From assembly GCA_963573315.1 (NCBI GenBank), contig OY752141.1, positions 868,001 through 932,000 of the forward strand: a DNA stretch of 64,000 nt. The letters are read 5' to 3'. The first letter of the stretch is position 1; each line of letters opens with the position of its first letter. This stretch comes from Entomortierella parvispora. Lineage: Eukaryota; Mortierellomycota; Mortierellomycetes; Mortierellales; Mortierellaceae. Shown in pieces: positions 63,953 through 64,000 of the stretch. A program made the translations under genes and the position numbers. Under the pieces are notes generated by a model. The model worked only from the letters and a program-made list of their open reading frames with translations. It did no database searches and was not told the origin of the DNA.

Positions 63953-64000
63953 CTATGAGGGGTCGGTTGTGAACAGGAAGAAGGCGTCAATGGGCGAAAC

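Overview
The window is nuclear DNA of a filamentous fungus. It carries fungal-only or fungal-typical genes (an Aur1-type inositol phosphorylceramide synthase, a Zn2Cys6/Fungal_trans regulator, a Ran1/Sks1-type kinase, a Vnx1-type antiporter) next to genes many ascomycete yeasts lack (aquarius, CENP-L in animal-like form, annexin, molybdopterin synthesis, a Deltex-type E3). Genes have many short GT-AG introns (about 50-120 nt), T-rich or A-rich homopolymers in introns, and Gln/Asn/Ser-rich tails. This suggests an early-diverging lineage such as Mortierellomycotina; the taxon is inference from gene style, not a database match.

Layout. 0-1 kb: 3'-truncated ankyrin-repeat gene (-), head to head with NUP133 (+, 1.4-5.8 kb). 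6.1-7.8 kb: two divergent, paralogous secreted single-C2-domain genes. 7.9-9.8 kb: secreted serine beta-lactamase-like protein (-). 10.1-15.4 kb: spliceosomal helicase aquarius (-), divergent from a four-RRM protein (+, 16.2-19.3 kb). 19.3-24.6 kb: gene-poor, pyrimidine-rich leader of a Ran1/Sks1-type kinase (24.6-26.6 kb, +). 27.3-29.2 kb: CENP-L/Fta1 kinetochore protein (-), divergent from an annexin (+, 29.6-31.7 kb). 32.0-35.7 kb: Vnx1/CAX-type antiporter (-).

From 36 to 47 kb the DNA is accessory in character. It holds a decayed PDR-type ABC transporter fragment, a tRNA-like 74-nt element, three paralogous small secreted proteins of unknown function with shared flanks and a shared upstream 13-mer, a 39-bp minisatellite, a perfect hairpin, and a tandem GTPase pseudogene with frameshifts. 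48.0-49.7 kb: GTP 3',8-cyclase (MoaA/MOCS1A). 50.1-50.8 kb: a possible small three-exon gene. 52.8-54.7 kb: AUR1.

The most striking gene is at 55.5-59.1 kb (+). One two-exon gene encodes an ADP-ribosyltransferase (PARP) domain with a complete H-Y-E triad, then a helical linker, a RING-H2 finger and a Deltex C-terminal (DTC) domain. This puts in one chain the two activities that in mammals are split between PARP9 and DTX3L. The right edge (59.7-64 kb, -) holds a Gln-rich Zn2Cys6 transcription factor cut by the window end.

All exon models were built by hand from splice sites, reading phase and remembered family patterns. No alignments or searches were run.
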